Source: Arenicella chitinivorans
GTDB taxonomy: Bacteria > Pseudomonadota > Gammaproteobacteria > Arenicellales > Arenicellaceae
Direction: 5' to 3'
Assembly (NCBI RefSeq): GCF_014651515.1
Contig: NZ_BMXA01000004.1
Location: 124,001 to 188,000, forward strand
Length of the DNA stretch: 64,000 bases
Part shown: positions 19,502-28,762 of the stretch, in pieces
How positions within the stretch are numbered: the first letter of the stretch is position 1
Layout: every line of letters begins with the position of its first letter
Translations under genes and position numbers: made by a program
The notes under the pieces: generated by a model
Seen by the model: only the letters and a program-made list of their open reading frames with translations
Databases searched by the model: none
Told to the model about the DNA's origin: nothing

Positions 19502-19939
19502 ATGATTGACCTTTTGACTCTGTTCACAACCTTGATGCTTGGACTATTCGCAGGGAGTCTGTTAACCGAAGCCATGATCTTGGTTCCGTACTGGCGACGC
19601 ATGGAACCTACTGAGTTTCTCAGACTGCATGGCACGCTTGGCCCCAGGTTGTTTCAGTTTTTCGCTCCGCTGACTACCTGCGCCGTGGTCTTGGCCATCG
19701 TAACTGCCGTGCTGGTCGGCACTGAGAATTCAGCATGGTTGCTCGCTGGTGTGTTGAGCGCAATCGTGCTGTCGCTCTTTTTCATCTACTTCCGCAAAGC
19801 GAATAATCGTTTTGCCACGCACACAATCACTGCTGAGGAATTGCCTGATGAACTAGCACGATGGTCTACTTGGCACTGGCTTCGAACAGGAATACTCATC
19901 ATTGCCTTTGCCAGCTCCATTTACGGTCACACGGCTTAA
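19502..19939 (+). CDS. small integral membrane protein (DUF1772-like)
   Basis: A 145-residue protein with four hydrophobic segments (about 5-27, 53-73, 79-98 and 124-143). Length and topology resemble DUF1772/anthrone-oxygenase-like membrane proteins, a family with no settled bacterial role. It is the first gene opposite tetR and probably under its control. The assignment rests on topology and a general likeness. Confidence 0.6.
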   Translation: MIDLLTLFTTLMLGLFAGSLLTEAMILVPYWRRMEPTEFLRLHGTLGPRLFQFFAPLTTCAVVLAIVTAVLVGTENSAWLLAGVLSAIVLSLFFIYFRKANNRFATHTITAEELPDELARWSTWHWLRTGILIIAFASSIYGHTA

Positions 19940-19946
19940 ATCGAGC

Positions 19947-21239
19947 TTAAAAATAAATCGACAATTGCGCAAGCAGGTGATAATCGCTCGCGAGATAGGT
20001 CGGCTCGGTATTGGTATCGGTAAGCGCAATACCGCCATTCTCGGTACCGTCCGCGCCAAACGGCAAATTCACTGACACAACTAGATCGGCGTTCTGCAAC
20101 CAGTCGTAATTCGCCGAAAGCTGCACTAAGCCGGATTGATCGCGCACATTCATAAACAGGGAAGGGGTCAATATCATTCGCGGCGACATCTCGACATTCG
20201 CAACTAAGGCGGCATAGTAGCGGCCCAATGAATACAGCTCCCCGCGCACGATTCGATCGGTGAGTTGAGTGTCAACGATCAAATCTATCGTCGAGATGGT
20301 ACTTTTATCCAGTCCATAACCATTGTAATAAAGTTCGGCGCTGCCACTCCAATTTCGACCCGCCAAGACCCACGAATAGCTGACACTCGCAACCGCTGAC
20401 GCCACCCAATCTGTGTCAGTTTGCACCCAGGTGATATCGCCACGCGTGATCGCATCACCAAGGTGTGAGACCAACCCGATTCCCAGCACGGTGTCGTCAT
20501 AATGCTGTGCTAATAACAGGTCGTACTCATATTTGTCAGTCAACGCGTGGTATTTAAGTGCCAGTGACGAGACCGACTCCGAAAGCTTGCCAGTCGAAGC
20601 CTCACGCCGCGGGACCATGACCAATTGCCAGTCGTTTCCGGACTCTAGCAACCACTGGGCATACACCATGTCATCACCAGTTTTATACTCTTTGTCGACG
20701 GCAGCAGGGTCAAATGGATTAAAGATATCCATCGGATTAAACACCAGGCCATTGCCCCAACTGACCGCCTGTCGACCCAAGCGCACCACAGCCGCCTCTG
20801 CGGTGTAGCCTACGTTCAGCCGATCCAATCGATGCACCAGTACGTGATCAGCCTCGCGCTGCTGATGGTTTAAATCAAACACACGGGCGTCATCCTCGCC
20901 GATGCCACCCGAATTTAAAAGTGGCCCCAAGTTGGATTCAAAGTAGTCCGTCTGGTGGCTGTGCAGCCCAGAAAACTGGTAGTCCATTTGCAGATCCCAC
21001 GCGCCTTGTTTTTTGTGCAACTTTCCACGCAAATCAATGGTGCTCAAATTGACGCTGGTGGTGTCGTACAACTGCGGTGACGCATCGGCACTGTCTTGCG
21101 GATACCCTGTCACACTGTGAGACAACTTTACGTGGCCACCCAGTTGAGTTTGACTGGCAAGCGCCTCCGGACACACACTTTGACCGAGCAGCGCGGCGAC
21201 CCCGGTGATAAAAGCCGTCGCTAACTTAGCGGGTCTCAT
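19947..21239 (-). CDS. outer-membrane beta-barrel protein of an ABC/LolA-like export unit
   Basis: About 430 residues. A signal peptide ending ALAS precedes a sequence of alternating aromatic/polar strands finishing in a terminal aromatic residue (LLAQLSIYF), the hallmark of an outer-membrane barrel. It resembles DUF1302-type or alginate-export-like porins but I cannot assign a family with certainty. The ATG at 21239 overlaps the ATPase gene by 14 bp, which ties it to the transport operon. Likely role: the outer-membrane partner of the permease complex. Confidence 0.75.
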   Translation of the reverse strand: MRPAKLATAFITGVAALLGQSVCPEALASQTQLGGHVKLSHSVTGYPQDSADASPQLYDTTSVNLSTIDLRGKLHKKQGAWDLQMDYQFSGLHSHQTDYFESNLGPLLNSGGIGEDDARVFDLNHQQREADHVLVHRLDRLNVGYTAEAAVVRLGRQAVSWGNGLVFNPMDIFNPFDPAAVDKEYKTGDDMVYAQWLLESGNDWQLVMVPRREASTGKLSESVSSLALKYHALTDKYEYDLLLAQHYDDTVLGIGLVSHLGDAITRGDITWVQTDTDWVASAVASVSYSWVLAGRNWSGSAELYYNGYGLDKSTISTIDLIVDTQLTDRIVRGELYSLGRYYAALVANVEMSPRMILTPSLFMNVRDQSGLVQLSANYDWLQNADLVVSVNLPFGADGTENGGIALTDTNTEPTYLASDYHLLAQLSIYF

Positions 21240-21909
21240 CTGCCACAATCTGACCATCGACCATTTTTATCTGGCGTTTAGCATAGGCCATCACCCGTGT
21301 GTCATGCGTGGCAATCAGAAACGTCACCTTGTGGTTTTGATTTAACGCCACAAACTGTTCCATTAGCTTTTCCATACTGCGAGTATCCAGATTGGCCGTA
21401 GGCTCATCCGCCAACACCAGTTTGGGTTTACTCACAATTGCACGTGCCACTGCAACGCGCTGTTGCTGACCACCCGAGAGCTGGGCGGGTAGCCGGTGCT
21501 CCATGCCCAACAATCCAACTTCTTCCAGAATGGCATTCGCTTTTTCATGTCGCTCCGAGGCTGGGATACCTTGAACCTGCATCACGAACTCGACATTTTC
21601 TCGCGCAGTTAACACTGGAATCAAATTGTAAGCCTGAAAAACAAAACCAATTTTGTGCAATCGGATATCAGCCAACTCGCTTTTGGACAGGTTATCGATC
21701 CGCTGACCGTCGAGTCGCACCTCACCGCTGTCCAACTCATCGAGGCCGCCAATGGCATTCAACAAAGTGGTTTTGCCTGACCCGGAAGGCCCCGACAAAC
21801 AGACGAACGCCCCTTGTTCAAACGCCACGGACAAATGATCCAACGCTTTAATGACGCTGTCGCCTTGTTGAAAGTGTTTGCACAAATCAAGACATTCAAT
21901 TGCAGACAT
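21226..21909 (-). CDS. ABC transporter ATP-binding protein (LolD/MacB-type)
   Basis: A 227-residue ATPase. Walker A GPSGSGKTT is at about 40-48, the Q-loop is in VFQAYNLIPVLTA, the signature is LSGGQQQR, Walker B is LVLADEPT and the H-loop is ATHD. The size and the VFQ..NLIP..TA..N segment place it in the LolD/MacB/FtsE class, which works with FtsX-type permeases rather than classical importers. The two permeases directly upstream in transcription are its partners. Confidence 0.92.
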   Translation of the reverse strand: MSAIECLDLCKHFQQGDSVIKALDHLSVAFEQGAFVCLSGPSGSGKTTLLNAIGGLDELDSGEVRLDGQRIDNLSKSELADIRLHKIGFVFQAYNLIPVLTARENVEFVMQVQGIPASERHEKANAILEEVGLLGMEHRLPAQLSGGQQQRVAVARAIVSKPKLVLADEPTANLDTRSMEKLMEQFVALNQNHKVTFLIATHDTRVMAYAKRQIKMVDGQIVADETR

Positions 21910-21919
21910 AATGCACCTG

Positions 21920-23155
21920 TTAGGTTTTGGCCAATGCTTCGACGGGGCGATAACGTGATGCCTTCCAAGCCGGCATAAAACCCGCGAGTAGGCCTAAAAC
22001 GATGACCACGCTGCTGGCCAAGACAAAATCCAGCGTCGTCAGTGACGGTGTGAGTACCGTGCTCATACCCGCCATTTGCAGACCCTGTGCGATACTCGAC
22101 AGATCGATGCCATCCATCAAAGGCAGAATCGTCGCCAAGGCCGTCAGATTACCGATGATCAGCCCCAACACCAGTAGAATAAAGGTTTCACACATTACCT
22201 GATACAAAATCGTCGCCGGTTTCATACCCAAGGCTTGCATGAGTCCGATTTCTCGTACCCGCTCGAACACGGCCATCATCAACGTGTTTACCAAGCCAAA
22301 CGATAATGCTAAAAAAATGATAATCATAAACACCAGCACGAAGCCGTCCATCACATTGGCCATCAAGCCGAGATAAGAATTCAGTGCATACCAAGGAAGG
22401 CTAACTTGTTGCGGTGAATCGTGCGCGCTGATTTGCGTGAATAGTGTCTCAATATCGCGTGCATCCTCACCATTCACCGCGATCTCAGACACCATGCCCG
22501 GAATACGCAACATGGATTGCGCGGTCAACTTACCGGTAAACACAAACATTTCTTCGTCAGCAACGACGCTCGACTTAAATACACCGACGATCTTGAAGCC
22601 CCGATCTGCAACATTGTTCTGCGGGTCCTGCGACATAATCACCACGCGTTTGCCTACCTGGGTTTCCAAGGTCGCCCGCAGTTTTTCACCAATGACAATA
22701 CCTTGCTCGTTCGGGTCTGCAACAAAACGTCCACGCTGAATCACAGAATTACCAAATCCAAGCTGCGGCTCGTACTCCGGATCAATACCCAGCAACATCA
22801 CACCACGACTTTCTCGCTCACTGGTGATCATGGCTGGAACACGAACGCGTGCCGACCAAGCCGTCACCGCGTCACTATTTAAAACCGCACGTAGCTCTTC
22901 GTTTGGTTCCGGCATACTGTTCTCAATATTCGGATCGTCCACATAATCAGGGTGATGTATCTGAATGTGCCCTGGCAGGGAGTTCAACCCATCAACCAAC
23001 ATGCCGTTCACCATCCCTCGCATAAAGGCACTCATAAAAATCATCGCCCAGACGCCGAGCGAAATCGCCACCAGCATAATGGTGGTGCGTCGACGATTCC
23101 GCCACAAATTCCGCCAGGCAATCCGGACTATGATTTTTAGGTTCTGGTGTGTCAT
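21920..23155 (-). CDS. FtsX-like ABC permease (LolC/E-type), second of pair
   Basis: A 411-residue protein. One N-terminal transmembrane helix (about 22-45) is followed by a MacB-like periplasmic domain (about 50-270) and three C-terminal helices (about 275-305, 325-350 and 375-400), the FtsX layout used in mechanotransmission and lipoprotein release. It overlaps the preceding permease by 4 bp. Together with its 411-residue paralogue it would form an asymmetric LolC/LolE-like pair. Confidence 0.88.
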   Translation of the reverse strand: MTHQNLKIIVRIAWRNLWRNRRRTTIMLVAISLGVWAMIFMSAFMRGMVNGMLVDGLNSLPGHIQIHHPDYVDDPNIENSMPEPNEELRAVLNSDAVTAWSARVRVPAMITSERESRGVMLLGIDPEYEPQLGFGNSVIQRGRFVADPNEQGIVIGEKLRATLETQVGKRVVIMSQDPQNNVADRGFKIVGVFKSSVVADEEMFVFTGKLTAQSMLRIPGMVSEIAVNGEDARDIETLFTQISAHDSPQQVSLPWYALNSYLGLMANVMDGFVLVFMIIIFLALSFGLVNTLMMAVFERVREIGLMQALGMKPATILYQVMCETFILLVLGLIIGNLTALATILPLMDGIDLSSIAQGLQMAGMSTVLTPSLTTLDFVLASSVVIVLGLLAGFMPAWKASRYRPVEALAKT

Positions 23156-24387
23156 GTTGCGCGCATCGCCTCAACGGGATGTAAACGCAAGATCCTCAGT
23201 GCCGGGTACAAAGTCGCCACCAAACTAAACATCATCACCACGACGGGCCCCATCAACACTGACAGCACACTGATCTCGGGGTAGAGTCGACCCGGCAGAT
23301 TAAAACGTTGTGCCATTTCTTCCATGCCAGGAAAATACAAGCCCACATGCTGAAAATACAACACGATTAAGCCACCAAACGCGACACCAATCACTAAGCC
23401 CAACATACCCATGAGGAGCGATTCGAGCATCACCAAAGCTGAGATCATACGCGGCTTCACACCGAGCGACATAACCACACCAAACTCTCGAGTTCGCTCC
23501 AGTACTGACATCAATTGCGTGTTCATCACGCCCAAGGCCACCAGCAATATTAAAACACCGTACATAAACCAGGCACTGGTGAAGTCGGCCTGAATTGCCT
23601 GTTCCAGACCCGGATTGAGCGCGCGCCAGTTATGTACCTTAAGCTTGGACTCTTGGTCGGCCAACAAAGCTAACTGCTGACGGATCTGTTGTGTAGCGTC
23701 GACATCGCCCTCTAAGGTATCGAGCGATACCACAATGCTGTGACCATCGCCGCGCATAGCAAACGTTTCTTGAAAATAGTTCAATCCAACCAACGCCATC
23801 GCGCGATCGGCATCCGATAGCCCTGAATCAAAGATCCCTGCTACGGTTACAATGCCGGCAGCGAAGGAACCGTCTTTGCCGCTCCCGAGAAGGGTGACCT
23901 CGTCACCCAAACTGACTTTAAGGTTTTTCGCCATGACCTTGCCCAACACGATTTCGGGGGCGCTGCTACTATTAAGATATCGGCCTTCAGAAACCAATCC
24001 CGACAAGGCTGTCACCTGCGGCTCGAATTCTGGTTCCACGCCAGTAATCTGGATTCCAAAAGTTCGTTCTTGGCTTGATGCTAAGGCGAAAGTTGACGCG
24101 CGGGCAGCGTATCGATACGGCGTTCGTTGTCGTAGTGACGATACCAGCGTATTGATGTCTGACACCGTGCGATCCAATTTTGGCGCGTCTAGATAACCTT
24201 GCTGCTGGATTTGCAGATTGCCAGAAAACATTTTTAACGTGTTGCCAATCATCATGTCGTACTGGCCCAGCTGTAACGAGATCGAGAACACCAGCAACAT
24301 GTTAGAAAAAATCATGGCCATTGCCGTTAGCCAGGTGCGACGCTTATGTCGCCAGAGATTCCGCCATGCTAGTTTTAATGTCAGCAT
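23152..24387 (-). CDS. FtsX-like ABC permease (LolC/E-type), first of pair
   Basis: A 411-residue protein with the same one-plus-three helix arrangement as its neighbour and the shared start ...LAWRNLWRHKRRTW. The periplasmic domain is at about 45-265. The equal lengths and common N-terminal motif suggest tandem duplication and divergence. It starts 15 bp after the LolA-like gene. Substrate unknown; a lipoprotein, lipid or hydrophobic compound is likely from the family. Confidence 0.88.
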   Translation of the reverse strand: MLTLKLAWRNLWRHKRRTWLTAMAMIFSNMLLVFSISLQLGQYDMMIGNTLKMFSGNLQIQQQGYLDAPKLDRTVSDINTLVSSLRQRTPYRYAARASTFALASSQERTFGIQITGVEPEFEPQVTALSGLVSEGRYLNSSSAPEIVLGKVMAKNLKVSLGDEVTLLGSGKDGSFAAGIVTVAGIFDSGLSDADRAMALVGLNYFQETFAMRGDGHSIVVSLDTLEGDVDATQQIRQQLALLADQESKLKVHNWRALNPGLEQAIQADFTSAWFMYGVLILLVALGVMNTQLMSVLERTREFGVVMSLGVKPRMISALVMLESLLMGMLGLVIGVAFGGLIVLYFQHVGLYFPGMEEMAQRFNLPGRLYPEISVLSVLMGPVVVMMFSLVATLYPALRILRLHPVEAMRAT

Positions 24388-24402
24388 ACGCGGTGGCCGA
24401 TC

Positions 24403-25188
24403 TTAGTCTCGCGGATTGCGCAAGTTAGACAAGGTGAATAGATTGCCTGGAATGTCGATATCGAAATCTATCGTGTGTGTCTCAATCAGCGTCCATTCGT
24501 CAGGCTGGTCGACACGGCCCATGCGAATTTTGTTCGCCACCGGTTTGTCATCCATCATGGTCACCTGCTGCGCCTGCATGACCTTCACTAATTGATTATC
24601 CTGATCCCAAAATTCGTGACGCGTCATTACAAAATCGTCCCGCACAGTGATCACCTCTTTACCCCAAACCACGGGTGCGTCCTCATGCGGTGTCGAAGTG
24701 ATGGTGTAGTAGGTGTGTGCGTCCTTCGTCTCGGTTTGACTCAGAACATGATCATAATGATCAAGAATATCGGTCGCTTTGCTAACGTCACGATTAGAAA
24801 AATCACTCCCCATCCAACTTTGATTCATCATCGAGGATGGTATTTTAATAATACGATTTACCTTCGGCGAATAGGTCCACATATTTTTGCCATTCAGCAA
24901 AGTGCCGTTACCAACATCGCGCTTCGGCGCAGTCACTCGCACCAAGGACTGATCATCTCCCTGGCTCCAAGCACTCATCGTGGTGCTACGCTCCCAGTCG
25001 GGTCGGTGCACGGTCATTGTCATTTGCGAGTACGAACTCAATCCCCGCCAGTTATCCATGGCTTTTCGAACCAAGGCATCGGCCGTCACCGAGGCCGGTT
25101 GCTCGGCCATGCTTGCATCGTTGGCACTGAACACGCTGCCTGAGCACAAGCACAAAGATAAGTTCAAAAAGATCAAAAATGCGCGCAT
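24403..25188 (-). CDS. outer membrane lipoprotein-sorting (LolA-like) protein
   Basis: About 261 residues with a signal peptide (1-22, ending VFSA), then a LolA/LolB-type half-barrel fold. The family pattern is seen in SYSQMTMTVHRPDWERSTTMSAWSQGDD, the NGKNMWTYSPKVNRIIKIP segment and the final FTLSNLRNPRD. Members of this group occur next to RND or FtsX-type exporters and are thought to ferry a hydrophobic cargo through the periplasm. It is first in the five-gene operon. I prefer the ATG at 25188 to the one 12 bases upstream because the signal peptide then begins normally. Confidence 0.85.
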   Translation of the reverse strand: MRAFLIFLNLSLCLCSGSVFSANDASMAEQPASVTADALVRKAMDNWRGLSSYSQMTMTVHRPDWERSTTMSAWSQGDDQSLVRVTAPKRDVGNGTLLNGKNMWTYSPKVNRIIKIPSSMMNQSWMGSDFSNRDVSKATDILDHYDHVLSQTETKDAHTYYTITSTPHEDAPVVWGKEVITVRDDFVMTRHEFWDQDNQLVKVMQAQQVTMMDDKPVANKIRMGRVDQPDEWTLIETHTIDFDIDIPGNLFTLSNLRNPRD

Positions 25189-25316
25189 CAGTATTACCAC
25201 GGTCGGTTGATAGAGAGCCGATCCGGGAGGAGTTGCCCGGTAACTCGCCGTTTTAGCATGTCAACACCAAAACGACTCTCCCCTATGCTACACAAAAAAA
25301 CGCTCCGCCACATTAA

Positions 25317-25342
25317 AAACGCCCCACCGAGGCAGGGCGTTT
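25317..25342. terminator. bidirectional intrinsic terminator
   Basis: An 8-bp perfect stem AAACGCCC/GGGCGTTT with a 10-base loop. A-rich sequence on one side becomes a U-tract in the minus-strand transcript. It lies just after the stop of the 25361 gene and would terminate it. Confidence 0.7.
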
Positions 25343-25360
25343 GTATTTAGGGCTGGTCGC

Positions 25361-26521
25361 CTAGTCGACTAACCACTTTCCCTCGCGCGCATCCAGCGCC
25401 GCCATTCTACTTTGATCCAACAATTGCACACTCTGGACCACATAAGGTGCGGACAACCCAGACTCTTTAAACAACGCTTTGTCGATCGGAAAACTGACGG
25501 TCTGCAATCCACGTTCCAACCAGTCCGCATAGTAGGTCAGACTAATCGGCTTCAGACTCCCGTCACGAGCCGTTCCGGCGACCAACGCTCGCACCTCGAA
25601 GCGGCCTTTTTGCTGCACATTCAGACCCATCACCATGTGGCCTTTACGGGTTTTAATTGACGCTACTGTTGCGGTGGCATCGTGAATATCCAGCGCCACC
25701 TTGGCAATGCGGCGTGTCTCAACCTGCTGATCATTGATTACCGTTGATTCCACTTCCAGCTGCCACAATTCTCCCGGCGCGCGCTGGGTATCGATATCCA
25801 GCTTCCAATTGCCTCGAATTCCGCTACCTTGGCCCATCGACTTAATCGGAAAACGTCGTCCATCGGGCGCTACCAACACAGACTTCATGCCCACGGTCTT
25901 CACTTTTCTGGCGGATGTCACGTGTGCGTTGAAGTCCAACTTTTCGCCTTTAGCATAGGCGTTTTTACGGCTATTCACTTTCAACTTAATGTCACTGTTA
26001 TGATCTAGCACGTAGAGCAAGTAACGATCATCTTTCTGGACCGGCGTTTTAGCCTTAAGTTTAAAGCGACCACGGCCCATGTCAGCCGGAATCTTCATCA
26101 CCTCAGAATGCTTAAACAAGGTTGGCGCGGCCCCGCGCAAGGCCTCCGAGGTCTGCTTCATCTGAATACTTGGATCCGCTACCGAACGTTGGGTCTCACC
26201 TTTATACAACTCCAGATCGAGCGGCAGCGGCGGCAGGGCATTGCGTGACGTGGCCTTTCTTAATGCGGTGAGCTTCACTACCGCGCTATCCGCATCGGTT
26301 GCCAGTTCCACACCTTGGTTAAGTTCCTGACCAGACACTTCTCGGTAATACACCTGGCTTTCCTGCGATGCACCATTGCCTTTAAGACTCTGTTTTTGGG
26401 TGCCGTCGACAAGATGGGAATACTGCACTTTGTCACGGGATACCGGCAATTCACCGGCGGCTTGAATGGAGGTCGATATCGTGAGTACGCAAGCGACCAA
26501 TACGAGGTTTGACTTTTTCAT
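25361..26521 (-). CDS. DUF4785 domain-containing exported protein
   Basis: A 386-residue protein with a signal peptide (1-21, ending IQA). The mature part is beta-rich: residues about 170-290 look like an Ig-like fold (DDRYLLYVLDHNSDIKLKVN followed by YAKGEKLDFNAHV), and the C-terminus ends in a jelly-roll-like region. This matches the DUF4785 group known from Legionella and marine gammaproteobacteria, whose function is unsettled. It starts 11 bp after the secreted hydrolase gene, so the two are very likely one operon. Confidence 0.7.
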   Translation of the reverse strand: MKKSNLVLVACVLTISTSIQAAGELPVSRDKVQYSHLVDGTQKQSLKGNGASQESQVYYREVSGQELNQGVELATDADSAVVKLTALRKATSRNALPPLPLDLELYKGETQRSVADPSIQMKQTSEALRGAAPTLFKHSEVMKIPADMGRGRFKLKAKTPVQKDDRYLLYVLDHNSDIKLKVNSRKNAYAKGEKLDFNAHVTSARKVKTVGMKSVLVAPDGRRFPIKSMGQGSGIRGNWKLDIDTQRAPGELWQLEVESTVINDQQVETRRIAKVALDIHDATATVASIKTRKGHMVMGLNVQQKGRFEVRALVAGTARDGSLKPISLTYYADWLERGLQTVSFPIDKALFKESGLSAPYVVQSVQLLDQSRMAALDAREGKWLVD

Positions 26522-26532
26522 GATGGTTCTCC

Positions 26533-27402
26533 TTACAGATCGTTACGTAGAATGACGTCGAGATTAAAGCATTGGCGACGACTCTGGTTGTGACTCAAAG
26601 GTTCACCACCAGCGGTGTATGTGGTGTCATAAAACCACAAAGAACCCGCTGCGTTCTGCGAGGTACAATCGACGAATCCGTCAGCACAACTGTTCAGCCA
26701 TGCTTTGGTAATTTCAAGGCCGAGGTTTAAGGTGTAACCTCCGCAATAGCTGTCTGAATCCCACACGGCGGTCTCGACATCTGAGCCAACGATGTTCCAA
26801 AAGCCAACCGGCAGCGTGGGCCGACCGGCGGTACCGAGTAGCCAATTGGTGTTGTAGTAGTCCATCCAGCTGGTCTGCTGCATACGCACCGCGTCTGACT
26901 GATATCCGAGTAGCCAACCTAAGGACGCTTCGAAAACGTTGCCTGACATTACCGCATCCGCCAGTGGTGTTCCTGCGCTGGTGGTGCCAATTGCATTCAC
27001 CCAACGCACTGAGTTGATGATGGTTGGATAGCGACTGTCCCAAGTAGGATTGGACAGTATCCAGCGCATCACGTTACCCCCGTTGGAATGGGTAATAACC
27101 ACAAGGTCGTCAATATTACGGGCGTTGATAAAGTTATACAGCTGAGTGGCCAAACAACCCGATGATGCGGCATCCCACATGTACTCTTCGAAATCACAAT
27201 TCACCACAAGCAGATTATTGCTGTCTGCCAGGCCAAGTCGGATCGACTCCACCATGCCAGATTCCCAATAGTCATCGTAGGCGTTTGTTTGTGCACCGGT
27301 TCCGTGCACCAGGGCAACCCCAGTTACCGAGAGTGCTGATCCACTGCTGATCATTAAGGCAAATGCCAAAATGTATTTAGTAATTTTCAATTTAGAAATC
27401 AC
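26533..27402 (-). CDS. secreted alpha/beta-hydrolase (lipase-like)
   Basis: A 289-residue protein with a signal peptide (about 1-25), then an alpha/beta-hydrolase fold. The oxyanion segment VALVHGTGA comes first, and the nucleophile elbow is THSNGG (near 105), so the serine lies in the usual GxSxG position with Thr in place of the first Gly. The late PLSHNQSRR His (near 275) may complete the triad. Several Cys suggest disulfides in the periplasm or medium. Substrate not readable; a lipid or ester is likely. Operon partner of the DUF4785 protein. Confidence 0.72.
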   Translation of the reverse strand: MISKLKITKYILAFALMISSGSALSVTGVALVHGTGAQTNAYDDYWESGMVESIRLGLADSNNLLVVNCDFEEYMWDAASSGCLATQLYNFINARNIDDLVVITHSNGGNVMRWILSNPTWDSRYPTIINSVRWVNAIGTTSAGTPLADAVMSGNVFEASLGWLLGYQSDAVRMQQTSWMDYYNTNWLLGTAGRPTLPVGFWNIVGSDVETAVWDSDSYCGGYTLNLGLEITKAWLNSCADGFVDCTSQNAAGSLWFYDTTYTAGGEPLSHNQSRRQCFNLDVILRNDL

Positions 27403-27679
27403 TGTGCTCCTCCAAAAATGGTTTTTGTTATTTGGGTACGGGAACGTACTGCAGCTCCCCCCATCAACAGTCTTACCAAAATGTTAGACAAATGGTCAAA
27501 TATTTGGCAACGAAAGATGCGTTAAGAACAATTGCATGACGGTTCATCGCATCAGGCAACACCTGAAACCAGCCAAACTTTAGAAATCTTTAGCTTTCTT
27601 TAGCCAAGCGTCAGGCACCCAACAATGCGAGTAGCCATGCTGATAACTCGATCAACCCAATCCTAGAATCGTAAACGGT

Positions 27680-28762
27680 ATGACAACCCAACAACGCGTT
27701 TTACTCGCCACCATATTCGGCCTCATAGTTACTCAGCTTGCACAAGCGGACCCACAGCTCACAGAACTCGAACAAAAGATTGCCTCTAAAGAATTTAAGT
27801 CCATTAGCAGTGTACTTGTGCAACAGCAGAACAAACTTCAGTACGAGCAGTACTTCAACCAAAGTGATGCCGACCAGCTACACGATATTCGCTCAGCCAG
27901 CAAATCCATCACTGCCATACTCTTTGGTCAAGCTATTGCTCTAGGACTGTTTGAATCTGTCGACCAGCAAGTACTGCCCATATTCAAAGACAAGTTACCG
28001 ATGCAGAACCCGTTTCCAGCAAAGACAGACATGGCATTCGCAGATCTACTGATGATGAGCTCGCCGTTGGAATGCAATGACATGGCACACTTCTCTGCTG
28101 GCAACGAGGAACGCATGTATTTGCGCAAGGACTGGGTGCAATTTGTACTCGACCTGCCCGAGCGTGGCACGCCACCCTGGGGCACTCCGGATCATGAATT
28201 ACCGTTCGGTCGCAGTTTTTCTTACTGCACAGGCGGTGTGTTTCTGGTCGGTGCGGCGATTGAGCGACAAAGTAAACAGCACCTGGATCAATTTGCGCAG
28301 CAGCATCTGCTGGACCCGCTCGGTATTACGCAGGTCTACTGGCCACGCTCGCCGCTCGGCATTGTTCAAGGCGGCGGCGGTGCACGGTTTCGCTCACAAG
28401 ACTTAATCAAGCTCGGACAATTAATACTGGACCGTGGAGAATATCAAGAGCAGCAGGTGATACCCGCCGACTGGGTAGATGACATGCTGACCCGACGCGT
28501 CACCGCTATGCCGGACCGGAATATCGATTACGGCTATCTATGGTGGATATTTGAATTTGAGAAGAATGGTGAAAAAATCATCGCCTATGCGGCATCGGGT
28601 AATGGCGGTAACTACTTGTTTGTGGTGCCACGTTTAAATGCGGTTGTTCTAATTACGTCGACCGCGTACAACACGCCGTATATGCACACTCAGTCACAAG
28701 CTATTTTCGCCGAGCACATACTCCCAGCGCTGGCGATGCCACCACAAGTCAATCCTCAATAG
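27680..28762 (+). CDS. serine hydrolase, beta-lactamase class C family, exported
   Basis: A 360-residue protein with a signal peptide ending AQA (residue 23). The active-site SxxK is SASKS (about 74), the second motif is YCTGG in place of YxN, and the final part holds ASGNGGNYLFVVP in the KTG position. Family members include esterases, DD-peptidases and 6-aminohexanoate-dimer hydrolases. The altered YxN motif argues against a true resistance beta-lactamase. The 3' end overlaps the convergent regulator gene by 14 bp. Confidence 0.83.
   Translation: MTTQQRVLLATIFGLIVTQLAQADPQLTELEQKIASKEFKSISSVLVQQQNKLQYEQYFNQSDADQLHDIRSASKSITAILFGQAIALGLFESVDQQVLPIFKDKLPMQNPFPAKTDMAFADLLMMSSPLECNDMAHFSAGNEERMYLRKDWVQFVLDLPERGTPPWGTPDHELPFGRSFSYCTGGVFLVGAAIERQSKQHLDQFAQQHLLDPLGITQVYWPRSPLGIVQGGGGARFRSQDLIKLGQLILDRGEYQEQQVIPADWVDDMLTRRVTAMPDRNIDYGYLWWIFEFEKNGEKIIAYAASGNGGNYLFVVPRLNAVVLITSTAYNTPYMHTQSQAIFAEHILPALAMPPQVNPQ

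Noticed and set aside
28077-28406. 109-codon ORF inside the serine hydrolase gene
   Set aside because: Out-of-frame shadow of a well supported gene.
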